DNA of 64,000 nucleotides. Origin: Caenorhabditis remanei. Lineage: Eukaryota > Nematoda > Chromadorea > Rhabditida > Rhabditidae. The notes under the pieces are model-generated. The model searched no databases, had not been told where the DNA came from, and saw only the letters and a program-made list of their open reading frames with translations. The DNA is taken from NCBI RefSeq assembly GCF_010183535.1, contig NC_071330.1, positions 877,217-941,216 of the forward strand, read 5' to 3'. Position numbers and translations under genes: made by a program. How positions within the stretch are numbered: position 1 is the stretch's first letter; every line of letters begins with the position of its first letter. Below, piece after piece: positions 48,012 through 58,835 of this stretch.

Positions 48012-49084
48012 AATTCAATAAACCGTTGTTAATGGCACTCTTCATCTCAACACTAATCTTAGTACCCTTAACGACTGACCCATTCCCTTACTCCTCTCCT
48101 CGTCACACCCTATTATAATCTGTGCTCATCTTCACTCATAAACACTTGCCTTCTCATCCTAGTCGTCTTCTATCTTCTATAGCCTCTCGGTAATTTGATT
48201 CTTCTTATACTTTCATCAAGACGGAGGAAAAGGAGGATACTCAATTTTTGCAAAGTTATGATATTTGACAAAGCAAGTGCGCTCTAGAGCACACCCATTC
48301 CTTAGTTAATAAGATGTTTTCTCTGAATTCACTAATCCTATCAATTTCAGCTTTCCTTTCTCTTCTTCTCCTCATTCCAAAAACCAACAATTTCTTGTTT
48401 TTCGCATTCCCCTTTCCCTCCCATTAAAATATCATTTGAAGTCACGACTCCAAGTTAAGAGAGAGAGCAAGAGTTGTTTGTTTTTCAAGTCGAAGCGTTT
48501 TTTGCATTTTAATACATACTACAACTTGGTTGTGTAGATGGAAGGAGGGAATAGAAATAAATAAATAACAGCTAGTCGTCCCCTCTCACCAGGGTGGTAA
48601 TTATGAGTAGACGGGGCAGAGGATACATAGTTTTTGGTTTTTGACATGGAAAACATGGGTGTTACTTTAAATTTTTTGAGAAGTTTTGATGAGTTTCATA
48701 AAGCTTTCAAATGTTTTCTGCAATTTTTCCTTTTTCTATAGTCTCAAAGATTCAGGGACATTTCGGAACTATGAAAATTTTGAAACTAGGTGAATTGGAG
48801 TGTGTAAACTATTTTTTTAACCAGGAAAAGTTATCAAATTAGGCTCCTGGGGACATTTCTAAACCAAATTTAACCGGATATTAATTCGTGCTGCATTTCA
48901 AAGTTCCTCTGTAATTGAAATTGGTTCTATTTCGCGAGCGACACCTGGAATTAAATTCTCTGAAACACAGACTATTTTTTTTTGACAATAAGACATTCTG
49001 GCACCAAATGTGACAAGGAATTAAAAAAAACTGCCTTTTAGGGGCTTCTTACAACAAAATAAGGCAAAAATCGTCTTCTAAAAA
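48012..49084. other. non-coding stretch, no gene seen
   Basis: AT-rich and pyrimidine-rich sequence with no supported frame or clear repeat. Confidence 0.5.
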
Positions 49085-49508
49085 TGACAACTTTGGCTGT
49101 TTTCAGTGGAAAATGACCAACTTTGAGAGTGTGCCATAGTAATTCTGATTGTCACACCAAGAAAACTTTTAATGGATCATATAGATTGAACGTAGAGCTC
49201 CATTTTTGTAGTTGACAACTTTCTTGTACGGGTACCCGCTAAAGAGTTATAGTCATTTTAAGACGACAGCTCAAAAATCGCACTGAAATTGGTCGATTTG
49301 AAGGAGAAATTACTTTGTCAATACGTAACTCTCTAGGGAGTGTTTGTACAAAAGCGTTGCCAACTACAAAAATGAAGCTCTACCCTTGTTCTGTAAGATC
49401 CAATAAAAAACTACAAGGTGTGACAATCAGAATTACTTTGCCACACTCTCAAAGTTGGACGATTCCAACTGAAAACAGCCAAAGTTCATATCCTATTGAG
49501 CGGTACTG
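49085..49508. mobile_element. MITE, CAGTACCG family, left end worn
   Basis: AACTTTGGCTGTTTTCAGTG pairs with AACTGAAAACAGCCAAAGTT. The right end is TATTGAGCGGTACTG followed by TA. The corresponding left terminus is not seen. It ends about 120 bp upstream of the LRR gene leader. Confidence 0.65.
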
Positions 49509-49616
49509 TATACAGATAACCAAACGAGCCTCTCAACACCAGGGCAACTTCTTTACCACTTGTGATCAACTCTCTTTGTTTTCTTTTTGTTTTTCTTCCC
49601 ACCACTTCTCCCAAAC

Positions 49617-49672
49617 AACTGATTTTCAGCTCAAACCAAAATCTGATGACTCCTCTTCTGGTAACAACGTGA
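49617..49672 (+). promoter_or_regulatory. likely SL acceptor and short upstream frame of the LRR gene
   Basis: ACTGATTTTCAG (49618-49629) is a good acceptor 68 nt before the LRR start codon. In the leader, an upstream ATG at 49646 opens an 8-residue frame ending TGA at 49672, out of frame with the main start. It could lower translation of the main frame. An alternative is that AACAAC|GTGAGT (donor at 49669) is used in the leader. Confidence 0.4.
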
Positions 49673-49697
49673 GTCCCCTCCTTTTCATAAATCTTCA

Positions 49698-52600
49698 ATG
49701 TGTTTCACAAATGGAACACTTTTCTGGAATCTATTAATATTATTGCTGTTTCTGTTACACTTGAAACCCACAAATGCCCTTCGAGATACTTGTCCAATCG
49801 GTTGTCAATGTGATGAGGATACACAGAAGGTGAGTGAAAAGAGATTTCCTGAAAAACACGGCGTCAAAGGTGCGCCAGTCTAATTAGTTTGTGCGGATTT
49901 TAAATTTTTATTCGACTTTCAGGCTCCGCCCCCAAAAACAGCAGTATGAGGTGTCTGTTGCGTTTTGAGGGCGGAGTTTAATATTCGAAGCAATATTCAT
50001 TCTGAAAACTTGTATTCTGAAAACGCGTCCAAGGTGAGCCAGACAACATAAAATTTTGAGAAAATGTTCTTGGTTTGATATAACTTACAATGTTAGATTC
50101 GAAAGAAAGTTAATATTTTGAAAAAACGCATTGGAGGTGCGCCAGATGACACAACAATCTAAAAATTTATAAATTCGAAGTTTTGAAAATTTCGAATTTT
50201 GAAGAAACGCGTATGAGGCGCGCCAGACATAGAGGAATGTGAAAAATGGCAAATCATTCACGTAACATTGTCTTTATGAAAAGCCTGTATGAGACTCGCG
50301 TCAACGGCGCGCCAGAAAAGTTCGGTAAGAAAAATTATAACATTTTCGCTTTTCGAAATAAATCAGTTTTGCGCCTGAAATTAGCATCTTTCATAATTGT
50401 CAAATGTCTGAAAACACCTCCAAGGCGCGCCAGACTATTACGCCTTGGATAAAAACCACAAAATCCTGGCGCGCCTCTCTCGTCTTTAATGTTAAAAAAC
50501 GCGTCCAAGGTGCGCCAGTCAAATTTTTAGTGTAGTTTTTCCTTTATTTTTGAATGACAACTCAGAAATGACATGACAATCTTGACAGGTGACATGTGAG
50601 GGACAACAAGTAGTCACTTTACCCGATCGACTGCCCTCTGGATATGAGCAACTTCTCATCCGCAACTCGTCGGTACGGACGATTGAGAAGAACTCGTTTC
50701 GGAAAATGGAGAAGTTGACGCAGATCGAATTTGAGAATAACCCGAATCTTGGGACGATTGAGAAGTTGGCGTTTAAGGGGTTGAAGAAGATACGGTAAGG
50801 GAGTTTTAGGGTTTTAAAGGGGGACACCGGTATTCCAAAAATTGAGATTTTTTGATATGGATCGACTCAGAATTTTGTGGAAAAGAGAAAAGTATCTTGG
50901 AGCCAGGCCAAAAAATCAGTCTAAAACGAGTTATGAGGCCTCAAAGTGTCAAAAAAGGGCCTCTCGTATGGAATTTTTCATTATATTTCAACATTTTTTC
51001 ACGTGCACGAAATTCTATGCGAGATTCCCTTTTATGACACTTTGAGGCCTCATAACTCGCTTTAGACTAATTTTCGGACCTGGCTCTAAGAGACTTTTCT
51101 CTTTTCTACAAAATTCTGAGTCGATCCATATCAAAAATCTTAATTTTCAGAATACCGCAGTCCCCCTTTAAACAAATTCTCAAATTCTTCTATTTCAGAC
51201 TCATAAAATTCACGGCGTGCCCTGGACTCACCGAACTGCAAAAGAACTCGTTCAGTGGGATTCAGAATCAAATGGGACTCAAAATCATATTCGAGAGGAC
51301 ACCCATCCATAGAATCGACGGACACACGTTTCGCCATGCTCAGAATATTCGAGAGCTCACGATTTCTGGCGAGGAGTTGGCTCTTTCCAGACATTGTTTT
51401 GCCAATATTAATCAAGTAAGTGATGGGACACGAGAATTTTTAATTCTAAATTTTCAGCTCGATTTTCTTACTGTATCTGGAGTTGTGCTCATTGAGCCGG
51501 AGATTTTCACAAACTCGACTCGTTTCCACGTGGTACATTTCAAGAATTCTCAATTCGACATTCCGCCGAACACATTCAGCTCTTTGTCACACACCTCTCA
51601 TGTGAGTTTTTGTGTTGGCGTGTGGATTTACGGGTAGACTTGTGTAGATTTACTGTGGACAAGTTGTGTAGATTTACGGATGTCTTGTGAAGGTTTACGG
51701 TACACTTTTGTAGACTTAGGGTAGCGGGACGGTGTAGGTTTATGATGGAGCTTTATAGATTTACGGAGCAAAATTTGAAGATAGCTTTACGGTGGCGTTC
51801 TGTAGATTTACTGTCAAGTTGTGTAGGACATTCACGGAAACGTGCCGTGTAGTCCTCTCGGAAAAGAAGATTACTTTTTTTGGAATTTAGCAAAAGTCTT
51901 GTCCGAGAGGACTACACGGCCCCGCTCATAAACACTTCCTCCTAGGCTCCTTTTGAGTCAGGAGAACGGCGAATTGTGGCGTTTACAGCATTTTTTTTTC
52001 TAAAGTATCGGCATCTGTAATAAAAACATATGACTTTAGTCCTCCGGAAGACAGTAGTTAATGAAAGATTACGGTGTGGATTTACGAGCATCGTACGGTA
52101 GAGATGTGTGGATTTACGAGAGAACAGAATGATTTACGGTGGATCTTAATCAACGCAAAATAATATATACCCATTTCGAAACCGAAAATGGTTCTTGTCT
52201 CAATTTAGAAATGTCTATAGTTTCAAAACGACGTGTTCATTTTTGCAGCTCCTCATCGAACACACCAAGATTCCATCCATCGCCCCTGACGCCTTCTCGG
52301 GCCTCACCACGATCCAGGTCATTGAGATCCACGCGTGTCAACTCGGCACAATATCCGCCCGCGCGTTTGCCAACGTTGAGAACCTCGGAGAGCTGAAAAT
52401 TCTGAGAAACACTATCGGCGACTTGGACACTTCTGAGTCGATAATGTCGAGAGCGTTGAAGACAAGAATGGAGGAGAACACGTTGGAGTGTAATTGTGGA
52501 ATGAAGTGGATGACTAGTGTGGAGGTATGATGGGGGACATCTGGACAGGAGGATAGACAGACAGATATAGTCACGTTCTTAGAAGAACTTGGTGTAAACA

Positions 52601-53348
52601 TGACTTTAGCTTGAAGCCCCGCCCCCCAAGCCGATTTGAAAGTTTTGACGCAGACGCAGAAAAATGAGTCCCAACTCTTATTTTAGGGACTAGCCCGTTA
52701 TTTCGGCAATACTTGATGACAGAAAACGCGTCTGAGGTGCACCAGTCAATTTTTTAAATTAAAATATCAAATTTTAAACTCCGCCCCCAAAACTGAGTAA
52801 AACGGTTGTGGAAGAAGCTTTTCACGAGATTCCGAGTAGCAAAAATAAGTCACAATTCCTTTTTGGGGGGCGGAGTCTAAGACTCAAATCAAAAAAGTTT
52901 TTATGACGTAAGCAGCATTTATTATCAATGTTGTTTTAAATTTCGGCGAAATCCGGAAACGTCTGTCGCGCCTAGGTCGCGTTTTGAGAATTTTGAGAAT
53001 TTAAATTCATGTAAATTCAAAATCCGGACTCACAGACACACAGACAGACAGAGATCTAACGCCGGGACCGGGTTTCAGTACAAAAATTGAAGTTTTTTTG
53101 AATTTTTTGAAGATAACTTTGTTTGAATGTTTCAGGAAATGTCGGACATCAATTTCTGCAGCACGACAGCCTCGTTCCGATCGATTCGATCATTTGTAAA
53201 AGCAAAATGTTCGCATATTTCAAAAGAAGTCTCCCGAAAAAGTAATCACTTGCCGTCGACTTCTGGAGCGTCGTCAACCTTCTCCAATGTTGTACTATTT
53301 TCTTTCATTTTATCACGGGTTTTCGATGATTTTAGGATATTTTTATAG
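49698..53348 (+). CDS. secreted leucine-rich-repeat protein
   Basis: Exons by eye: 49698-49829, 50589-50794, 51199-51415, 51458-51601, 52249-52524, 53136-53348, giving 395 residues. Residues 1-27 are a signal peptide (hydrophobic LLILLLFLL core, likely cut after PTNA). A cysteine-rich cap follows (C32, C36, C38, C47), of the LRRNT type. Degenerate LRR units run from about 55 to 300 (for example IEKNSFRKMEKLTQIEFENN, IAPDAFSGLTTIQVIEI, ISARAFANVENLGELKI). An LRRCT-like cap has C314-x-C316, C333 and C350. The C-terminus carries a short hydrophobic patch (374-385), too short for a sure membrane or GPI anchor. Family members are extracellular recognition or matrix proteins; this resembles the nematode extracellular LRR-only group, but I give no symbol. 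Introns 1, 2 and 4 hold repeats. Confidence 0.85.
49858..50525. repeat. GACGCG/CTGGCGC cluster in LRR intron 1
   Basis: About eight copies of ACGCGTCCAAGGTGCGCCAG-type motif, nearly all in one orientation, spaced 60-120 bp. GCTCCGCCCCCAA and its complement GGGCGGAG lie near 49923 and 49970. Confidence 0.75.
50814..51175. repeat. fold-back element filling LRR intron 2
   Basis: TTTAAAGGGGGACACCGGTATTC... is answered by GAATACCGCAGTCCCCCTTTAAA. The stem includes ATATGGATCGACTCAGAATTTTGT and GAGGCCTCAAAGTGTCA with their complements. It covers almost the whole 404-nt intron. Confidence 0.8.
51640..52060. repeat. two repeat families in LRR intron 4
   Basis: 51640-51850 has GTAGATTTACGG / GTGTAGATTTAC units, related in reverse to 30530-32460. 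51851-52060 has CCGAGAGGACTACACGG, CCTTTTGAGTCAGGAG and ATGACTTTAGTCCTCCG, which return at 55300-55570. Confidence 0.65.
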
Positions 53349-54235
53349 TCAAATCGTTTTGTATCATATTGAGATGATCTCAGGTAGAGAGCTTCCTCCT
53401 TTTATCAAGGAATATCACATTTCTGTATTTAAAAAAAAGAAAGTATTTTTCCACATGCATATCTGGAAATTTTGTGTTACGAACATATAACTTTAATAGT
53501 AAAGCATTTTGAAAACTTCGAACGTTCTGTTTGGATGAATATTATGTAAATGAACGGGCAAATAACGGACAAGAAGGAGAAGAAGAAAAAAAGTTACACA
53601 GGAATGACTTTAGAGATTTTCGAGAATCAATTTCCCGGAAAAATTATACACCACCGAATGACCACTCTACTGTTATCAAATTCAGCTTGCTGAGTCATTG
53701 GGAACATTCGATACGGAGTATAATTGTAAACCGCTGCCAGGTTCCAAATTTGGACAGTTTTGAATCCCCACTTGTTCATATTTTGATGTTATTCAGGAAT
53801 CATTAGAAATATAAATAAACTTTGTTAGTCCATGTTCATTTTCAGATCCCAGTTAGAATTACGCCCCCAAAAATAGGAATTTTTGATTCAGTCTGTCAAG
53901 CTGTTTGTACAGTACTCCAATCTCGGGAAAAGTGTGCATTTTACTTTTGTTATTTAGGGCAGTTTAAAACTTTATTTTTCTTATTCAAGTTTCCCACAAG
54001 ATCATGAAGAATGACCAATTGAAAGGACAATTCATACACAAAGTGCGGAGCAGAGAGCAGGTGATCTGAGTAGACAGAGAGCGGAAAGGACACATTTGTG
54101 TAATGAGAAAAGAGAGCAGAAGATTCGGGGAAAACCCGCAGTGCACGTTAAAATAAATATACAACATCCCACCGCTTTCACGTTCTGTATTTTCTTTTTT
54201 CTTCTTTCTATTGAAACATTTATTTTTGAGTGTTA
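53349..54235. other. intergenic stretch between LRR and F-box genes
   Basis: A long frame at 53531-53806 lacks any early ATG and is not called. An AATAAA at 53813-53818 could end the LRR transcript. 53996-54235 is the first copy of a segment repeated at 63640-63865. Confidence 0.5.
53996..54235. repeat. segmental duplicate of 63640-63865
   Basis: GAAAGGACAATTCATACACA, CAGGTGATCTGAGTAGACAG, AGCAGAAGATTCGGGGAAAA and CAACATCCCACCGCTTTCAC all recur in the same order near 63650-63805, with small indels. The adjoining TTAGCACG element is part of the duplication. Confidence 0.8.
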
Positions 54236-54374
54236 TTAGCACGGCACGCTTCTTACAACCGCGCTCTATTGCAACCGAAGAAAATAGTGTGCGAAATTGA
54301 GAGACTCAGAGAAAGAGGGACATTTTTCAAGGCCATTCCGGTGGAGCGCAGTTGTTAGAATTGTGCCGAGCTAA
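54236..54374. mobile_element. MITE with TTAGCACGGCAC ends
   Basis: TTAGCACGGCAC and GTGCCGAGCTAA are near-complementary ends, followed inward by TTACAACCGCGCTC and GAGCGCAGTTGTTAGAA. It has no coding capacity. Copies lie at 18645, 56173 and 63866. Confidence 0.75.
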
Positions 54375-54439
54375 TATTTTTTGTTTTTTATATAGACACT
54401 TTCCATAAGGTGTGATGTTCGATATTTCCGAATATATTT

Positions 54440-54755
54440 TAAGATGTGTAGAAAAATATGGACATTCCTATGATAATAATCAAAAAAACTCTGAAAAAAT
54501 GCAATCCGCGAAGTTTCAGACCGAAAATGCTAGAAATTTCAAAGTGCTGGCCGAACTTTTTTGTGTTTCTAGGCCACGGCAAGTTCTTCAAGACACAGTT
54601 TAAGAATAGGAGCGAAACTGACGAAGAAAGAACTTTATGTGGCCTAGAAACACAAAAACAAATAGTTCGGCCAGAGCCTTTTGTACTAAAAATTCGCGGC
54701 TTGCCAATTTTTTCGGAGTTTTTTGAATACACATTTTGAAACATGTTCTCCAATT
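54440..54755. repeat. fold-back repeat upstream of the F-box gene
   Basis: AAAAACTCTGAAAAAATGC...TGGCCGAACTTTTTTGTG, TTTCTAGGCCAC is answered by GTGGCCTAGAAACACAAAAA..TTCGGCCA...TTTTTTCGGAG. It ends about 40 bp before the trans-splice acceptor of the F-box gene. Confidence 0.65.
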
Positions 54756-54806
54756 CCCAAAAAAAACTACTCGAGATTAAATTCCTTACTATTTCCAGAT
54801 CCCATA

Positions 54807-56639
54807 ATGAAATACCTCAAATTCCCACTTGTCGTACAGAAGGAAATATTTGAGCACATGATATTCGAAGAGTTGTTTCTGCTATCACTCTGCTCAAAAC
54901 GGTTCAAAAACCTGATTCATTTGGTTCAAAAGAGTCGGATCAAAAGAGTCGACATGATTACGTACTTCTTTGCAAAAAATAAAAATTCCACGATTACTGT
55001 AAAATCGAGTAGTTCGGAGAGAATTTTGCGGATGAAGAAGAATAAGGATGGAGAGACTGAAAATCGAGAAGCGGGAGGGCTAGAATCGAAAGAAAACAGT
55101 TTATTTTGGTGAGTAGTTTAGTCAAATCTTTTGACTTTAAAAGAGGACTGAAGCCACATTTATTTAATTGCAGTTTTCGATATTTCAAACAATTCTACGA
55201 CACTTTTATCATTGATGCATATGCTAATCTAAACGCTACAATTTCCGTTCTCCTGACTCAAAAGAAGCTTTTGTGGAAGAGTTTTTCCACGCGACAGTAG
55301 CTCTCTCGGACAAGATTTTTAAATGTTTTCCTTGTTTCCTTAATCGTTTCAACATGAATATCAAACTTTGCTGGAAAAAATCTTATCCGACAGGACTACA
55401 CGGTCTCGCGGAAAATCTCTTCCACCAAAGCCCCTTTTGAGTCAGGAGTACGGGAATAGTGGTGTTTTGAGCGATTTTCAGCATATGCGTCAATAATAAA
55501 TGTTTCTTAGAATTTTTTGAATTATCGGAATCTGCAATTAAACAAAATATGACTTTAATCCTCCGTAATTACAAAAACTAATTATTTCAGCTTCTCGGGC
55601 AGCTCATTGATATTCGATCTGAATCATAGAGATTCCACTTTGGAAGTGTTTCACACTCTTCTCAAAAACTTCTTCGAACAAGCAGAGTACCAAATCAAAT
55701 CAAGGCACGACCTACTACCACCCAACTACCCTGACATCAAAAACAGCGAAATCGCACTACCCCGTAAAATATCACCGCACAAGTTGGATGTATTCTTCAA
55801 CAATTTTCCATTACGAGAGTACGTCAAAATCATCGGAAGTTTCAACGGAAATCTAGATCCGAATTCTAAACTTTATGCAGCTGAACACTTGGAAATAGAC
55901 GGTCCCCTTACTCAAGCAGACGACATTTTGTTTCGATTCAAGGGACAATGTCTGTATTTGGAGAACGCCACTTTCTACGACGAAACTATTTATCATTTTC
56001 TGGAAATGTGGAAATCAGGACTTGGATTTCAAAATCTGCAGAAACTTGTCATTAACTGTGGATACCTGTTTCGATTCAAAGTCAACCAACTCAAGGAATC
56101 TGTTGGTGTAAGGACTTTGGATGAAGCGAAGGGTGCACTATTTTATGAGTGGCAGAAAAGGTTTGATTGCTATTAGCACGACACAGTTTTTACAACTGCG
56201 CTCCACCGAAATCCCTTTAAAAATGTCTCTTTTTCTCTGAGTCTCTCAATTTCGCACACCATTTTCTTCGGTTTCGAGCTTTGCACAGTTGCGCTCCACC
56301 GAAAGAGACATTTTTCAAGGGTATTTCGGTGGAGCGCAGTTGTAAGAACTGTGCCGACCTAGTATAAATCTTTGAAAAAATCTCTGTTGAAAGCCAAAAC
56401 TAAATTTCAGACTCAACATCCACCCTGTTGAATATGAGACACAATTCATCCGGACTAGGGATTATATCCAAAGGGAGCAAAATGGCCAAGTCGCATATGT
56501 ATCCATCTCTGAAACATCTTTGGCTCTTGTCGTTTGGAACCCTGATGATGAAGAACAATTTGTACAGGTTAATGATGAACCTCAGGGCTTAATCTTTAAT
56601 GATCCTCAGAACTTACCATTCTTCTGGGGTTTATTATGA
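54807..56639 (+). CDS. F-box protein with FBA2-like C-terminus
   Basis: Exons by eye: 54807-55108, 55591-56160, 56411-56639, giving 366 residues. ATTTCCAG just before 54799 is a likely trans-splice acceptor. Residues about 4-38 form an F-box (FPLVVQKEIFEHMIFEELFLLSLCSKRF). The rest fits the nematode F-box-associated domain type 2: SSLIFDLN.., an EHLEIDG..ADDILFRF..CLYLENATFYDETI block and a C-terminal beta-rich end with SLALVVWNP. Such proteins pair with SKR/Skp1 in SCF ubiquitin ligases and belong to very large, fast-evolving families in Caenorhabditis. The target is unknown. Intron 1 (482 nt) and intron 2 (250 nt) hold repeats; a MITE starts 12 bp after the exon 2 donor. A possible alternative donor (CAG|GTTAAT near 56567) lies in the last exon. 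Confidence 0.8.
55300..55575. repeat. repeat in F-box intron 1, related to 51851-52060
   Basis: CTCTCGGACAAGATTTTT and AAAATCTTATCCGACAGGACTACACGG face each other. CCCCTTTTGAGTCAGGAG and ATGACTTTAATCCTCCG are shared with the LRR gene intron. It explains an open frame after 55157 that is not part of the gene. Confidence 0.65.
56173..56362. mobile_element. MITE, TTAGCACG family, in F-box intron 2
   Basis: TTAGCACGACACAGTTTTTACAACTGCGCTCC is answered by GGAGCGCAGTTGTAAGAACTGTGCCGAC. The core CTCTGAGTCTCTCAATTTCGCACA is shared with other copies. Confidence 0.75.
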
Positions 56640-57203
56640 GTAAGGGGATGTCAGAAGGTCAATATTGCTGGATTTTAACTGAATTTTCATTTTGAACATT
56701 TATCATCATCTATTATTATTTTTTGCTCAGTTTTGAGATACTAGGACGGTTCGAAGCTGTGACGTTTTGTAACCGGTATTTTTTTGAATATCTGTTTTCA
56801 AAGCTTCAAAACGTCAAAGTCATTGAATGACCAGTTGCAAAATGTCCCAGTCCCGTTTAACGACTCCTCTAAACATGTCTAAATCGTACCCCTGTCATTT
56901 TATTTTGAAATTTTAAATAAATATAAGAAACGTTTGGCATTTTTCAAACAATTTTTTAATGTTATAATTCCCAGTTGTTTCAAATTTCATTTCCCTAATT
57001 CTCCATTTAAAAAATCTGTCGGTACCCATTGCCCGAAGGTCCGGGCTTCAAAATAACACAAAAAACTTTAAAAAACACTTTTTTTTCAATTTTTGGAGCC
57101 GAAGTTTTGCCTTTTTTGGCAAAAAATTGAATTTTAAATTTAACACTAAATTTCTCAACCAACAGCTGTTATATTTAAAGCATAAAGAAAATTTACAAGG
57201 CGC
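56640..57203. other. intergenic, convergent 3' ends
   Basis: It lies between the F-box stop (plus strand) and the bHLH stop (minus strand). An AATAAA at 56916-56921 is a plausible F-box polyadenylation signal. I see no gene. Confidence 0.5.
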
Positions 57204-57624
57204 TCATTTTCCAAGCAGATTGTTAAGATGACGGATGTACCTAAAACATCTTGTTTTTCTGGAAACCCACAAATTTCAACTTACTCAATTGCTCTCCAAA
57301 GAATCTTTCGTCTTGTCGGGACTCCATCACTGTTCTTCCACGGCAGCGCCATTCGCAGTTGGTTAAAAGCGACACGAATAACTCGGTTTGCCTCTATATG
57401 GCGGGTGGTGACCTGGAAAACTAAAGTACAAAAATTATATCGAAAATAAGGATTTATAGCTCAAGGCTGAGCTATTGTTCTCAATGTCTAGGTTACTGTA
57501 GTCAGAGCTACATATGGTAGTAAGTAGTACTACTGTATAGACTGACCTCAAGTTGGACTTTTTCAGTCTCTTGAACCTCCTGATCACCCTGGATGATCTC
57601 AGATTCCGAGGGAGTTGTCGACAT
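57204..57624 (-). CDS. small HLH protein with degenerate basic region (copy 2)
   Basis: Minus-strand exons by eye: 57624-57547, 57412-57285, 57240-57204, giving 80 residues. CATTCATTTTAG just before 57635 is a likely trans-splice acceptor. The 44-nt last intron (GTAAGT..TTTTAG) joins RAI to EYIRHLNNLLGK. Helix 1 is about 34-50 (ANRVIRVAFNQLRMALP), the loop is about 51-61, and helix 2 is about 62-78 (KILWRAIEYIRHLNNLL). The segment where a bHLH basic region should be reads VTTRHIEANR: the expected N..R-E-R core is lost. Known bHLH factors bind E-boxes as dimers; without basic residues this could act like an Id-type dimer partner, which is inference. It is a tandem paralog of the gene at 58135-58835 with the same intron positions. 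Confidence 0.75.
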
Positions 57625-58134
57625 CTTGTTAGTCACTAAAATGAATGACTCTAACCCAAGCCTGGCTGAAGTCGTCGAGCAAGTGGGCGGAGCCTAAGCT
57701 TCTCATCGGCTCAAGGTTAATTAAATGCGCACATCTGGTGATGTCCACGTTTGAGTAAAAGCAATCAGACTTGTGACAAGGGACCGTACACAGTGTAATA
57801 ATAACATGTGGTTTGGAAAAAAGTTGTTCACTTGGTAGTATTTTAGATTGTAAATCTAATTTTAAAAGAATATAGATCTTGGATGTTGCGGCTACAGTAT
57901 CTAAAGCTGCGTGGTCTACGGCTCCATACTGTTGGCAAGTAGCTGTCGGCAAGAAGCTGTCAGCAAACGAGAAACAAGCCATTAAGCGTGGTAACCTGAT
58001 ACCCAGATACAGTTTGATCCTCCGAGTTTATAAAGCGTGATGCCAGTAATAGTTCAAATTGCTCGATTTCAATTAAAAATTGATGTTTTATTTGAATAAG
58101 AACAATAAAATCAAGAAGATAATCCTCAAGACGC
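57625..58134 (-). other. spacer between the two bHLH genes
   Basis: It contains a chance-looking minus-strand frame (57982-57629) with no family resemblance and, at about 58084-58090, an AATAAAA on the minus strand that fits as the polyadenylation signal of the upstream bHLH gene. Confidence 0.5.
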
Positions 58135-58835
58135 TCATTTTCCAAGCATACTGTTAAGACGACGGATGTGCCTAAAAATTGTTTTTTTTTAAAGAAATCC
58201 CACTTCTTTCAACTAACTCAATAGCTCTCCACAGAATCATTCGCCTTGTCGGGACTCCATCATTGTTCTTCCACGGCAGAACCATTTGCAGTTGGTGAAA
58301 AGCGTCACGAATTACTCGGTTGGCCTCTTTTTGACGAGCGTTAGCCTGAAAAAGTCGAAGTGCAAAAATTACGTCAAAACAAGTATTTACAGAACATTTG
58401 GAGTTACGGTACTGAACAAAAAGAATTTGCGGATGCAGCAATTTAGGGAGGCGTTTATAATACAAGAAGTTTTTCAACTACAAAGATAGAGCTATGCATT
58501 TTCTGGAACACAAAAGTATACAGTTCTTAAATAATTTTTGCTATTTGTGGTACAAGTACGTATACCTAAAACAAAAAAATATCGAAGGAAAATCTTACCT
58601 TTTTTCTCCACTCCTTATAGTCGCGCATTTTTGAACCCAATCTCTGCCGGGATTCCAAATCGATGAACTGAATATGCGTGAAGAATGAAAGGAATGGTCT
58701 CGAGAAGTCGAGTGGTTTTTGTTTTCTATTTTGTTGTTGTACAGGACAGGCTGGCAAGAGTAGAGGGGCGGTCCCTTCTTTGAACAGTACCGCCGACTTT
58801 ATTTTGGAGTGTAGTCCACAGATGTTTAGGGACAT
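58135..58835 (-). CDS. bHLH protein with atypical basic region (copy 1)
   Basis: Minus-strand exons by eye: 58835-58599, 58345-58218, 58171-58135, giving 133 residues. Reading past the 46-nt last intron (GTTAGT..TTTTTAG) would give a stop after 18 odd residues, whereas splicing yields the classic helix 2 end AIEHIRRLNSMLGK. The bHLH domain is about 76-131: basic RKKANARQKEANR, helix 1 VIRDAFHQLQMVLP, loop WKNNDGVPTRR, helix 2 MILWRAIEHIRRLNSML. In place of the usual E-R of the NARER core stands Q84-K85. The N-terminal 70 residues are not recognised; a later start at M70 is possible. Likely a nuclear transcription factor of a Caenorhabditis-specific bHLH group, symbol unknown. Confidence 0.75.

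Noticed and set aside
53531..53806. 91-residue plus-strand frame after the LRR gene
   Set aside because: No ATG in its first part and no acceptor to bring one; more likely 3' untranslated or spacer sequence.
55106..55300. possible exon in F-box intron 1
   Set aside because: It joins in phase but ends in a stop before the FBA region, and its end lies in a repeat shared with the LRR gene intron; the 55591 acceptor gives the full family C-terminus.
57629..57982. 117-residue minus-strand open frame between the bHLH genes
   Set aside because: No domain or paralog, and its 3' end overlaps the leader and trans-splice acceptor of the downstream bHLH gene; treated as spacer.
57960..58145. minus-strand frame continuing past the bHLH stop
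   Set aside because: Reads from the shared 3' end of the bHLH gene in another frame; the spliced frame gives a proper helix 2 end and stop, and a polyadenylation signal lies inside this frame.
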